Assembly (NCBI RefSeq): GCF_042649585.1 | Contig: NZ_JBHRZM010000002.1 | Coordinates: 186,001 to 250,000 of the forward strand | Length of the DNA stretch: 64,000 nucleotides | Source of the DNA: Helicobacter_F equorum | GTDB lineage: Bacteria > Campylobacterota > Campylobacteria > Campylobacterales > Helicobacteraceae | Reading direction: 5' to 3' | In this document: piece by piece, positions 46,489-55,101 of the stretch | Layout: each line of letters starts with the position of its first letter | Numbering within the stretch: the first letter of the stretch is position 1 | The notes under the pieces: generated by a model | Databases searched by the model: none | Told to the model about the DNA's origin: nothing | What the model saw: the letters and a program-made list of their open reading frames with translations, nothing else | Made by a program: the position numbers and the translations under genes

Positions 46489-47778
46489 GTGAAATATCTC
46501 TCTTTTTTTGCGTGTCTGTGTATATTGTATGTGTTTATTGGTTGCAAGATAGATACAAGTCATACAACACTCAAGCGACACACTCTCATGGATGGTGCAG
46601 ATTCAAAAATGTGGGCTTCATATGAAGATGATATACGCACAACAAAAAAAGCCAAAAAAATTTCAAGTGGTAATGCAAATACTTCATTTTTTGGTCGTGA
46701 TAGTCTTTTGGCACAATCCGATCTTGCCTTAGAGAGTGAGTTACATAATAATTCAGACTTTTCAAGCCAAGCAAATGAGAATCTCAAAAAAGCTCATAAA
46801 GCCCATAGACAAGAATTAATGAATCTTAGTGGGAATATTTCAAAAAATTGGGGGGAGAGTGAGTTTGCAGTATCAGATACCTCAAAGCTTGTTAAATATA
46901 GCGATCATTATCTTTCGCGCTCAAGCATTGATTTTGCAAGCGGTAAGATTCGCGTAGAAACCATAGATGATTCAAATCCCACTAATGCCTTAGAAAACGC
47001 AATCACTAAGGCATTGCTAACCCCAAAGGATCCTAGAGATGTGGATTTGTATTCGGATTCTGAAGTCAAATTTGATGGAAAGCCATTTCTTGCAGGACTT
47101 ATTAAGGACAATGAGGGACAGGATATTTTGTATGAATGGCGAGCCAAAAAATATGCACAATATTTAGTGCAAAATAAACTCCAAACACGCACTGATACTA
47201 ATGCTCACAAGGTGTATTACGTAGATTTGCAAATGAGTGATGATTACCAAAAACTTGCTGGTAATAGTTACCAAGCTATTGCACAACGCTATGCCAAGGA
47301 ATTTGGTCTTGATCCTGCACTTGTGATGGCAATCATTCATACAGAATCTAACTTTAACCCATATGCTATGAGTCATGTGCCTGCATATGGATTAATGCAG
47401 ATTGTTCCAAGCACAGCAGGGGCAGATTCACATAAGCTTATCACTGGCAATAGTGGAGTGCCAACAAAAACAATGCTTTTCACACCAGAGACAAATATTA
47501 GGTATGGTAGTGCATATTTACATATACTTTTTAATCGCTATTTACAAGGCATTACCGATCCAAAATCGCAAGAGTATTGTGTCATAGCGGCGTATAACAC
47601 GGGAAGTGGAAATGTGTTGCGTGCGTTTCATAGCGATCGAAAACAAGCTATTAGCGTTATAAACTCTCTTTCTGCAGATCAAGTATATAAACGCCTCACA
47701 ACAAAGCTAAGCCAAGATGAGGCACGCCGTTATGTCCAAAAAGTTACAAATTTTAAAAGGCAGTATGTGGGATTATGA
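46489..47778 (+). CDS. Membrane-bound lytic murein transglycosylase (MltC type)
   Basis: 429 residues. A lipoprotein signal ends in YVFIGC (Cys about 19). A Ser/Lys-rich region leads to a DUF3393-like part, then an SLT domain with the catalytic Glu in AIIHTESNFNPYAMS and the motifs YGLMQIVPSTAG and AAYNTGSGNV. An outer-membrane exolytic transglycosylase is expected. A GTG start at 46489 follows AAGG. The stop overlaps the bpt ATG (ATGATG). Confidence 0.87.
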   Translation: MKYLSFFACLCILYVFIGCKIDTSHTTLKRHTLMDGADSKMWASYEDDIRTTKKAKKISSGNANTSFFGRDSLLAQSDLALESELHNNSDFSSQANENLKKAHKAHRQELMNLSGNISKNWGESEFAVSDTSKLVKYSDHYLSRSSIDFASGKIRVETIDDSNPTNALENAITKALLTPKDPRDVDLYSDSEVKFDGKPFLAGLIKDNEGQDILYEWRAKKYAQYLVQNKLQTRTDTNAHKVYYVDLQMSDDYQKLAGNSYQAIAQRYAKEFGLDPALVMAIIHTESNFNPYAMSHVPAYGLMQIVPSTAGADSHKLITGNSGVPTKTMLFTPETNIRYGSAYLHILFNRYLQGITDPKSQEYCVIAAYNTGSGNVLRAFHSDRKQAISVINSLSADQVYKRLTTKLSQDEARRYVQKVTNFKRQYVGL

Positions 47779-48512
47779 TGAAAATATTTGAATTTTTTTC
47801 AGATTCTAAGCATTGTAGCTATCTTGCCAATCAACAGAGCACAATGCGTTATTTTCATATTTTTCATTGTTCCCAATCCTTTTATTTGGGTTTATTGCAA
47901 AGAGGTTGGAGACGCTTTGGAAAATATTTTTTTGTTCCTGTGTGTCAGCATTGTAAGGAGTGTATTTCTATACGCACTCTAGTGGAAGATTTTGAATTGA
48001 GCAAAAATCAGAAACGAGTGCTAAAAAATAATCAAGAAACCGCTATATACATACAAAAACCAACTTTAACACAAGATCATCTTTTGTTGTATGACAAATA
48101 CCACCGCGTAATGAATCTCAAAAAATCGTGGGAATACACGCTTATCACAGAGCAAAGCTATCACGAAATGTTTGTCGAAGGTCATCAGGAATATGGTTAT
48201 GAGTTTTTGTATGTGCGAGATTCTAAACTTATAGGCGTTGGATTAGTAGATATACTTGGAGATAGTATAAGTGCAGTGTATTTTTTCTATGATCATGACT
48301 ATGGACATTTAAGTTTGGGGACATTTAATATTCTTGTGCAACTTAAGATTGCTAAAGAAAGGGGATTGCGCTATTTTTATCCCGGTTATTGGATAAAAGA
48401 TCATTATTCTATGGGCTACAAAGAACGATTTGAACCTTTTGAGTATCTACATAATGCACCAGATTTATTTGAAATGCCAGATTGGAGAATCTATGAGCGG
48501 ACAAACATATGA
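47775..48512 (+). CDS. bpt: Aspartate/glutamate leucyltransferase
   Basis: N-end-rule aminoacyl-tRNA-protein transferase that adds Leu to proteins beginning with Asp or Glu, marking them for ClpAPS. 245 residues (244 if the second ATG is used). N-terminal CSYLANQQSTMRYF and FVPVCQHCKECISIR with the conserved CxxC-type cysteines, and the C-terminal YPGYWIKDHYSMGYK. Overlaps mltC by four bases and thiE by twenty. Confidence 0.88.
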   Translation: MMKIFEFFSDSKHCSYLANQQSTMRYFHIFHCSQSFYLGLLQRGWRRFGKYFFVPVCQHCKECISIRTLVEDFELSKNQKRVLKNNQETAIYIQKPTLTQDHLLLYDKYHRVMNLKKSWEYTLITEQSYHEMFVEGHQEYGYEFLYVRDSKLIGVGLVDILGDSISAVYFFYDHDYGHLSLGTFNILVQLKIAKERGLRYFYPGYWIKDHYSMGYKERFEPFEYLHNAPDLFEMPDWRIYERTNI

Positions 48513-49146
48513 TTTAGCAGGTCTTTATGGCATCAGTGACGAAAAACTCACACCATTTAGCACTCTTATAACTCAAGTGCAAGAAGCCATAGCGGGTGGT
48601 ATAAAAATTTTTCAATTTAGAGATAAAAATAGCTTAGATAAGGATATTATAGAGATTATTAAGCATTTAATGCATATATGTGCTACTTCAAATGTGCTTT
48701 TTGTCTTGAATGATCGCATAGATCTCGCGATAAGGCTTGGTGTTCCGGGATTGCATATTGGCAAAGATGATGGGAATCTCGCATTGGTGCGCAAAAGATT
48801 TAAGGGTATTTTGGGTGTTTCGAGTTATGGAGATATATCGCGCGCCAAAGAAGCACAATCTCAAGGTGCAGATTATGTAGCATTTGGTTCTATCTTTCCT
48901 TCTTTGACTAAGCCAAATGCCGTGTGTATTGGGGCAGAGATTCTTGTTGAAGCAAAGGCACTGCTTGATATTCCAATTTGCGCTATTGGGGGAATTAGCA
49001 AAGATAATATCAAAGTGCTAAAAAATGCTGATATGTCCGCTGTAATAAATTCTTTATGGAATGGAAATCCACGTCAAAATGCTCAAAATCTTGCTGAAAG
49101 TTTTATATGTGCCAAACTTGTAGGCATTAAAAAAGGTACTTCGTGA
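48493..49146 (+). CDS. thiE: Thiamine-phosphate synthase
   Basis: Joins hydroxymethylpyrimidine diphosphate and thiazole phosphate. About 217 residues from the ATG at 48493, which lies inside bpt. TIM-barrel motifs: IFQFRDKNS, FVLNDRIDLA, GLHIGKDD, DYVAFGSIFPS and CAIGGISKDNI. No other thiamine gene or TPP riboswitch is visible nearby; the gene is embedded in an overlapping run of unrelated genes. Confidence 0.92.
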   Translation: MSGQTYDLAGLYGISDEKLTPFSTLITQVQEAIAGGIKIFQFRDKNSLDKDIIEIIKHLMHICATSNVLFVLNDRIDLAIRLGVPGLHIGKDDGNLALVRKRFKGILGVSSYGDISRAKEAQSQGADYVAFGSIFPSLTKPNAVCIGAEILVEAKALLDIPICAIGGISKDNIKVLKNADMSAVINSLWNGNPRQNAQNLAESFICAKLVGIKKGTS

Positions 49147-49868
49147 ATCTAGGACTTCCTATTGCATTGTGGCGAGGTGATATTCCCCCTCCAAAAACTG
49201 CTTATAAACAAACAAATATCTTTTTGCGCCATGAGGACTTACAGAGTATTAGTGATTGTGAGGATTTTCACTTACAAGCCACCACATCACGAGATTATAA
49301 ACATATTATTATTTTTGTTGGTGGGCTTATGGATAGCTATCATCATGTGGTGTTTAGGGAATTTGCACAATTTACAAATGGTAGCTATCAAAAACTTGCT
49401 CATATTCTTTTTTGCACAAAAATATATACAACCTTTGATAGCAAAGCACTTTTTCATGCGTGGTTACCCGAACTTCTTAATGCAGGGTATCATCCTTATT
49501 TATTCGCACATAGCTGGGGAGCAGCAAATATTACTAAGGTGTTAGCAACACTAAATCTTGCACCACAAAGTATTCCTTTACTTGTAACAATGGATCCTGT
49601 AGGATATTGGTGCTTAAAAGAAAAGCCACAAAGTATCCAAAAGTGGGTGAATCTTTATATTGCGGATAAATGGCAACATATCACGCCACCAAATATTTGC
49701 ACATATTTTGGGCATGCTTGGAATCATTGTTTTAGCGCTGATAAGGATATTGCAGTGAAAAATTATCATATATCCACTAAGAGTGCTAAAGACCGAAAGA
49801 TTATCACGCATGCAAGCATTAGAACAATGCTACATTATTTTAATACAAGCACAGAGTTTTCTTTGTGA
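49143..49868 (+). CDS. Putative alpha/beta hydrolase
   Basis: 241 residues. A hydrophobic strand (HIIIFVGGLMDS) is followed about 70 residues later by the nucleophile elbow FAHSWGAAN, then LVTMDPVGYW as a candidate acid and IITHASI as a candidate His, which together resemble a Ser-Asp-His triad. No lid domain and no signal peptide. Substrate unknown; it may be a lipase/esterase-like enzyme. A GTG start overlaps the thiE stop (GTGA) with AAAAGG upstream. Confidence 0.68.
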   Translation: MNLGLPIALWRGDIPPPKTAYKQTNIFLRHEDLQSISDCEDFHLQATTSRDYKHIIIFVGGLMDSYHHVVFREFAQFTNGSYQKLAHILFCTKIYTTFDSKALFHAWLPELLNAGYHPYLFAHSWGAANITKVLATLNLAPQSIPLLVTMDPVGYWCLKEKPQSIQKWVNLYIADKWQHITPPNICTYFGHAWNHCFSADKDIAVKNYHISTKSAKDRKIITHASIRTMLHYFNTSTEFSL

Positions 49869-49886
49869 TACAAAAATGTAGTGAAT

Positions 49887-51863
49887 CTATTCTATCATAT
49901 AGCCATTTTTAAAGATCCACCAACTTAAAGCTCGTGCTTGTTGTAAATGTTGATACAAAGAATAGGCAAGTTCTTTGTCTTTTGCGCGCTCTAAACCTTG
50001 ACTAACATACTCTATATGTGCCCCATTGTATATAAATCGTTCATTTGCCACTACTTTATCACCAAATGCCTTATAGAGATTTTCTTGATATGAGCTGTTT
50101 TTGTTGCTAAGAAGTGGTTTTCCAAAACTTACATATTCGTGCCTGTTTGGTGCCACTAGCTCAAGGATTGTTGGCATGATATCCACATGTGAACCCACAT
50201 TAGAAAGTATTCTAGGCTTTAGACTTGGTGCATAGAGAATAAAAGGCACATTATATTTGTTTTTTGATGTAGAGATTTTGGTGGTGTTATGCGTGCTTGT
50301 GATTACAAAAAGTACATTTGGGAATCTCTCGTTTATATCTGCTATAAATTTAGCCAAAATCTTATCTTGTTGGTATAGATAGCTTAATAGATGTATATCA
50401 CCTTGTGTGATGATTTCTGGATGTGCCTGCACAAATTCTTGTATATGTTGCGTATAGCTAGATTCTATCTCTTGGTCTTTGGTATAAGGCGTAGTCACTA
50501 TAACATTAAAGCTTTTTTGTTGATAACCTACAAACAATCTATCTCGCACGAGATTTACAAGGTGTTGATTATAAGCACCCGTTGTGTGCGCATATGGAGG
50601 CTTATAGGATCGTGTTTTGGCACTTTGGATAATCTGCGTGTTATAAAAACTCTCATCAAAGCCTTGGGAATGCACAAACTCATCAAGCTTATCCCAATGA
50701 TCTCTGTCGCCACCAAAGAAAAAGTTTGTTGTATATCCTAATGCTTTAAAATTCATTGCTAACGAAGTTTTGAGATTCTCAATCTGTTTGGAGGCAAGGC
50801 GTAAATCAATACCGATATTAAAAAGACCGCTTATTTGCATTTCAAGACTAGCTATATCATTAGGGGCATTTTCTAAAAAGATATTTGTTTTAAATGCACC
50901 TTGTGATACAAGCGTATTTAATTCGCTACATAGTCCAATTTTATCAACCCCCTTCTCCAAACACCAATCATTAAGTCCATCAACAATAATATAAAAAATA
51001 TGATTAATTTGCGTATTAGATGGGTTATTGGTGCTTTTTTGGAGAAGTTTTTGCAAATCATAGTGTGGTAAATCTTCTTGTATTTCAAAAAAATCTTTCA
51101 CAACCTCTGTGGGTGATTGATCTATATAATCACTAAAGGAGGAATGATTGATTTGTGTATAGAGCTTGTATGTTTTACTAAGGCTAGCTATCGCGTTAGG
51201 TAGTGTTTTTTGGAGATTGCTATGGAGTTGTAGGTATTTTGTCGTTATGCCACTTAATACAAAAGCCTCCCAAGTCGCAAAACATACTACAAGAATAAGC
51301 AAAGGCGAATATTTGGGAGTTTGATACGAGAGGCGTGTATATGTATTTGTCTGATACACAGAATCTATAATCTTAAAGCCAATGCGCATAACCCCAAAAA
51401 ACACGATACAACTTACAAGAAAGATAAAAAGCTTCCAGTGAGTGTATTTTTCCCAGGGTGCTATAAAAATAGAAAATTGTATATTATCACGAAACAAATT
51501 TGCATCAAATGTATCGTGATACAGATAATAAAACCATATTTGGCTTAAACCTACATAGAGACTTACAACGATACACAAAATAGCAAGCATATGTAAAATC
51601 TTGCGCCCCATGGAGGATTGATACAAGAAAAGACCCAAAATAAAGATTATAAGTGTCAGAATCCCTACAATATTGCCATCATACAACAAGCCATAAGATA
51701 GTATTTGGAAATAGGTGGAAAAAGGAATGTGTGTTACGTCGTGATCAGAAAAATCGATATATATCACAAACCCTAAACGCAGTGCAAAAAAGACTCCATA
51801 CATTGTAAGTGCGAAAACAACACACTTCCACAATGAAGCTCTAAACCAAAATGCGTTTTTCAT
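49887..51863 (-). CDS. LtaS/sulfatase-like membrane protein with degenerate active site
   Basis: 658 residues. Five membrane segments in the first 215 residues, then a periplasmic alkaline-phosphatase/sulfatase fold: IFYIIVDGLND, NFFFGGDRDHWDKLDEF and SHVDIMPTILELV follow the LTA-synthase pattern. The nucleophile Thr position (normally GxxT) reads NAPNDIASLE, with Asp in place of Thr; the later metal ligands usually in GDH read STH; and the usual His-Pro segment reads TTPYTK. So phosphoglycerol or phosphoethanolamine transfer is doubtful. Its start overlaps the upstream membrane-protein gene by 23 bases. It probably acts with the Kdo hydrolase genes upstream. Confidence 0.75.
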   Translation of the reverse strand: MKNAFWFRASLWKCVVFALTMYGVFFALRLGFVIYIDFSDHDVTHIPFSTYFQILSYGLLYDGNIVGILTLIIFILGLFLYQSSMGRKILHMLAILCIVVSLYVGLSQIWFYYLYHDTFDANLFRDNIQFSIFIAPWEKYTHWKLFIFLVSCIVFFGVMRIGFKIIDSVYQTNTYTRLSYQTPKYSPLLILVVCFATWEAFVLSGITTKYLQLHSNLQKTLPNAIASLSKTYKLYTQINHSSFSDYIDQSPTEVVKDFFEIQEDLPHYDLQKLLQKSTNNPSNTQINHIFYIIVDGLNDWCLEKGVDKIGLCSELNTLVSQGAFKTNIFLENAPNDIASLEMQISGLFNIGIDLRLASKQIENLKTSLAMNFKALGYTTNFFFGGDRDHWDKLDEFVHSQGFDESFYNTQIIQSAKTRSYKPPYAHTTGAYNQHLVNLVRDRLFVGYQQKSFNVIVTTPYTKDQEIESSYTQHIQEFVQAHPEIITQGDIHLLSYLYQQDKILAKFIADINERFPNVLFVITSTHNTTKISTSKNKYNVPFILYAPSLKPRILSNVGSHVDIMPTILELVAPNRHEYVSFGKPLLSNKNSSYQENLYKAFGDKVVANERFIYNGAHIEYVSQGLERAKDKELAYSLYQHLQQARALSWWIFKNGYMIE

Positions 51864-52449
51864 AATATTTCCTTAGTGATATAAAACTCATAAAAAGTGT
51901 ATAGCCTACACTATAAACCCACAAATACGGACAAAAGATTCTATCTAAGATATTGTGCGTATCTGTGAAAAAGAGGGTAATAGAGGCTAAAGCAAGAAAG
52001 ATCCCCATAAGTGAATCACTATATATCATCACTGCTATCACACCCAATACAACGAGATTTTCAAAAAGTGGATCAAAATGATAAACATCAAGCCAAGGCA
52101 CTATGTTCAGTGTGCCCAAAAGCAATAACGCCCCAAAGATTGCATAATAAAAAAATGTTATAGGTCGCAATGCAAAGGATATGGAGATTTGTTTGTGCAT
52201 AAGAGTCCCAACGTCTTGCACAAAAGTTTTAGCCAAAAAAGTAAGTGCAATCAAGATACTTATAATGCCCGGTGCATCAAAAAATGTATATATGATCTCA
52301 ATACTATTATAATGTGTAAAAAACATCGGTATACAGGCTAACACAATACATACGAGACAAAATATATATTTCACAAGAATTCTAGATTCCAACAAGTGAG
52401 TCCCAATCCATAATGCAATCGCTACATATATAATCCATAAGTCAAACAT
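51841..52449 (-). CDS. Integral membrane protein, likely Kdo hydrolase membrane subunit (HP0579-like)
   Basis: 202 residues with six or seven hydrophobic segments and few charged loops. I recognise no domain motif. The assignment rests on its position directly downstream of the sialidase-fold protein, the arrangement of the two-protein Kdo hydrolase described in H. pylori (HP0579-HP0580) and Francisella (KdhA/KdhB), which removes the outer Kdo sugar from lipid A-core. Thirteen bases from its upstream partner and overlapping its downstream neighbour. Confidence 0.6.
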   Translation of the reverse strand: MFDLWIIYVAIALWIGTHLLESRILVKYIFCLVCIVLACIPMFFTHYNSIEIIYTFFDAPGIISILIALTFLAKTFVQDVGTLMHKQISISFALRPITFFYYAIFGALLLLGTLNIVPWLDVYHFDPLFENLVVLGVIAVMIYSDSLMGIFLALASITLFFTDTHNILDRIFCPYLWVYSVGYTLFMSFISLRKYYEKRILV

Positions 52450-52462
52450 TGCTACTTACCCC

Positions 52463-53800
52463 TTAGTGTCTAAAATCTTGGGACATATAACCATTTTGTG
52501 CGAAATAAAAATCTCTAAGATATAAAAGTGGATCCTCTCCAATATCTTTATCTTGCTCTTTAAAAAATACTGGATTCTTTTCTTTTGCTTGAGCGATAAG
52601 CTCTTGGAGTGTATCAAGGCGCACCTTGGCATATTTAATTTGTTTGCGATCGTAAGTGTATGTGATGTAGAGATTTTCAGAATCTAGCACTGCAGCAGGA
52701 TAGCTTACCTCTCCATTTTTGCTAATATCAAGTGTCAAAAGTCGCTCAAAAATACCTTGCACAGAATCTTTTAGCCAAAATATGCTTAATGAAGCTCTAG
52801 AATGAATATGAATATCTTCTCCATAAAGCTGATATAACTCCAAAAGAGGATTATTAAAACCATCATTGTGGATTAGCACGACTTCTCCCCCGATATTCAC
52901 AAGCACACTTGAGCTATCATAATTTATAAGGTTTGTTTGTATAGGTTTATGCCATACGTTGCCCATATCATCACAATGTTGCAAATACGCATAGTCAGCG
53001 TGATACGATCGAGAAAATTCAAGACATTCAGAAGAAGCAGTAGCGACTATGCTAGGTTGGAGTTGCCCACGCAAATTATTAAGGCGTTTGCTAAATTGCA
53101 TATGTCCTTGCACATCAAAGAAAAGAGCAAGCGGATATTTGTCGGCAAGCTCATGATACACTGGAAGCATAAATCCGCCATTTTCCAACAAAACTGCTGG
53201 AGTTCGCACTAGGTGAGAAAAATTTACAAACACCCCTAAGTGTAATTCTCTAATATAGGTGAGATTCTCTAAAGTCTCATCAAATAGAAGTTGATAGATT
53301 TTGGAAGTGCTCCACCCACCTAGACTTACCCCTACAACAAAGAGGTGCGTCCTACCTAAACTATCGCGAAATGCGACTGGATTACCAAGCTTTTTGATGA
53401 ATTTGCCACTTTGTTTGGATAGCCATTCTGGCGTGAGAATAGGTTTTGGCTCACTCCAAGACTTGCCACCTTTGTATAAAAAGCTTTGATAAATTTTGAC
53501 ATTGCGAGATCCCTCTTTGTCTCCGGCAAAAAATAACACCATAAGCTTAGAATCTAAATCCAAGACAGAGCTTGCATGTGCGCTTTTTTCAAAATTTCTC
53601 ACAAGGATAAAATCTTGTGAGAAATCTTGTATATCTTGTGTGGTATTTTGTGAGAGAATAGAGGCGTTATTAGAAAGTGTTAAGAGTGAATCTGGTACGT
53701 ATGAGATAAATGGTGTAGTGTTGGTGTATGTGCTTTGGTAGGTAGCTATACTTAGCGTTAATGTGCAAACTCCAAAACACACAAACTTAAGGATTCTCAT
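52463..53800 (-). CDS. Sialidase-fold protein, likely Kdo hydrolase catalytic subunit (HP0580-like)
   Basis: 445 residues. N-terminal membrane/signal segment (about 3-22), then a six-bladed beta-propeller-like sequence with sialidase features: LVRNFEKSAHASSVL with the early Arg, GKSWSEPKPIL as an Asp-box-like element, LVRTPAVLLENGGFMLPVYHE, and GQLQPSIVATASSECL. In H. pylori such a protein with a small membrane partner trims Kdo from lipid A-core. The ATG at 53800 has AAGGA eight bases upstream, inside the end of the aminotransferase gene, and both elements lie in a perfect inverted repeat. Confidence 0.68.
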   Translation of the reverse strand: MRILKFVCFGVCTLTLSIATYQSTYTNTTPFISYVPDSLLTLSNNASILSQNTTQDIQDFSQDFILVRNFEKSAHASSVLDLDSKLMVLFFAGDKEGSRNVKIYQSFLYKGGKSWSEPKPILTPEWLSKQSGKFIKKLGNPVAFRDSLGRTHLFVVGVSLGGWSTSKIYQLLFDETLENLTYIRELHLGVFVNFSHLVRTPAVLLENGGFMLPVYHELADKYPLALFFDVQGHMQFSKRLNNLRGQLQPSIVATASSECLEFSRSYHADYAYLQHCDDMGNVWHKPIQTNLINYDSSSVLVNIGGEVVLIHNDGFNNPLLELYQLYGEDIHIHSRASLSIFWLKDSVQGIFERLLTLDISKNGEVSYPAAVLDSENLYITYTYDRKQIKYAKVRLDTLQELIAQAKEKNPVFFKEQDKDIGEDPLLYLRDFYFAQNGYMSQDFRH

Positions 53801-53815
53801 TATGAGAATCCTTAA
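53787..53815 (-). promoter_or_regulatory. Inverted repeat hiding ribosome site and start codon of the sialidase-fold gene
   Basis: Two perfect 14-base arms (53787-53800 and 53802-53815) around a single base. In the minus-strand RNA the 5' arm (TTAAGGATTCTCAT) holds the AAGGA ribosome site and the 3' arm (ATGAGAATCCTTAA) holds the ATG; the 3' arm's last bases are also the TAA stop of the upstream aminotransferase gene. Ribosomes finishing that gene would open the hairpin, so translation of the two genes is probably coupled. Confidence 0.6.
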
Positions 53816-54986
53816 TAAATCGCGCAATTCGTTCTATTCCTAATTGAATCTGCTCTGTATTACATGCAAAAGAAAAACGCACATAGCCATCTTTACCAAA
53901 GGCGCTACCTGGAACAAGTGCGATGCCTTGAGATTGCAATAATTCTTGACAAAATCGCATAGAATCCCCATTGAATTTTGTAATTTCTTGGATATTAGGG
54001 AAGAGATAAAATGCTCCTTGTGGCTTTTGGAGAGTAATACCTGGCAAGGTATTAAAGAGTTTGTAAGCAACTTCCATACGTTCCTTAAATGCAAGACGCA
54101 TTTCTTCTATGTCTGCTACACATTCCTTACCAAGTGCTACTACACTTGCTTTTTGTGCGATAGAGTTGACATTTGAGGTACATTGACTTTGGAGGTTATC
54201 CATATATTTGATAAGTTGCTTATCCTTACAAGCAATATAACCTACACGCCACCCTGTCATCGCTACTGCCTTGCTCAATCCATTAATAACAATTGTGCGT
54301 TCTAGCATGTCTTGACTAATAGCTGCACTAGAACAAAATGTTATATCATAGACAAGTTTTTCGTAGATTTCATCACTAAGCACCCAAATATTACTTCCCG
54401 CCAATATATGTGCTAACTCTTCTAGCTCTTTCTTGCTATATACTATGCCCGTAGGGTTTGAAGGAGAATTTAAGACAAGTATTTTTGTCTTGGGTGTAAT
54501 GGCTTCTTTAAGCTGTTTTGGTGTGATTTTAAAATTTTGTTTTTCGTCTGTAGAGATAAAAACATTTGTTCCACCGCAATATGTAACAACTTCTGGATAG
54601 CTCACCCAATATGGTTTGGGGATTATCACTTCATCACCCTCGCATATAAGTGCTTGAAGTACATTAAAGAGTGAATGTTTGGCGCCATTACTTACAATAA
54701 CCTCACTAGGGTCATAATGTAAATCATTTTCACGCTCAAGTTTTTCGCAAATCGCCTTGCGTAATTCTGGAATACCACCCACCGCTGTATAATGTGTAAA
54801 ACCACTATTAAGCGCTCGTATTGCCTCATCTCTGATAGGTTTTGGTGTATCAAAGTCTGGCTCACCGGCTGAAAAACTCAAAATATCTTTGCCTTGTGCT
54901 TTAAGATCGCGTGCTAGAGAGCTAATTGCAATAGTAGTAGATTCACTAAGAAGCTGGATTCTAGGTGCATATGTAGGATTTTGCAT
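53787..54986 (-). CDS. aspC: Aspartate aminotransferase (class I/II)
   Basis: PLP enzyme exchanging amino groups between aspartate and 2-oxoglutarate. 399 residues. FSAGEPDFDTP, SNGAKHSLFN, NSPSNPTG, the cofactor Asp in WVLSDEIYEK, and the Schiff-base Lys in INGLSKAVAMTGWRVG. The ATG follows AAGGAG. Its last codons carry the hairpin that covers the start of the next gene. A 7-bp inverted repeat (TAGCCTT/AAGGCTA, 55011-55033) lies just upstream, with unknown meaning. Confidence 0.94.
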   Translation of the reverse strand: MQNPTYAPRIQLLSESTTIAISSLARDLKAQGKDILSFSAGEPDFDTPKPIRDEAIRALNSGFTHYTAVGGIPELRKAICEKLERENDLHYDPSEVIVSNGAKHSLFNVLQALICEGDEVIIPKPYWVSYPEVVTYCGGTNVFISTDEKQNFKITPKQLKEAITPKTKILVLNSPSNPTGIVYSKKELEELAHILAGSNIWVLSDEIYEKLVYDITFCSSAAISQDMLERTIVINGLSKAVAMTGWRVGYIACKDKQLIKYMDNLQSQCTSNVNSIAQKASVVALGKECVADIEEMRLAFKERMEVAYKLFNTLPGITLQKPQGAFYLFPNIQEITKFNGDSMRFCQELLQSQGIALVPGSAFGKDGYVRFSFACNTEQIQLGIERIARFIKDSHNENP

Positions 54987-55101
54987 ATATTCTCCTTATG
55001 CGTTAATCTGTAGCCTTTTTATTTGGAAGGCTAGGATTGTAATATATCTTTACTTTTACAAAACTTATGCAATGTTGTTGTGTAATGAATGCACACAAAA
55101 A

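Noticed and set aside
55011..55033. Hairpin TAGCCTT/AAGGCTA as a terminator between fabH and aspC
   Set aside because: No U-run follows on the minus strand and the stem is short; left only as a note in the aspC entry.
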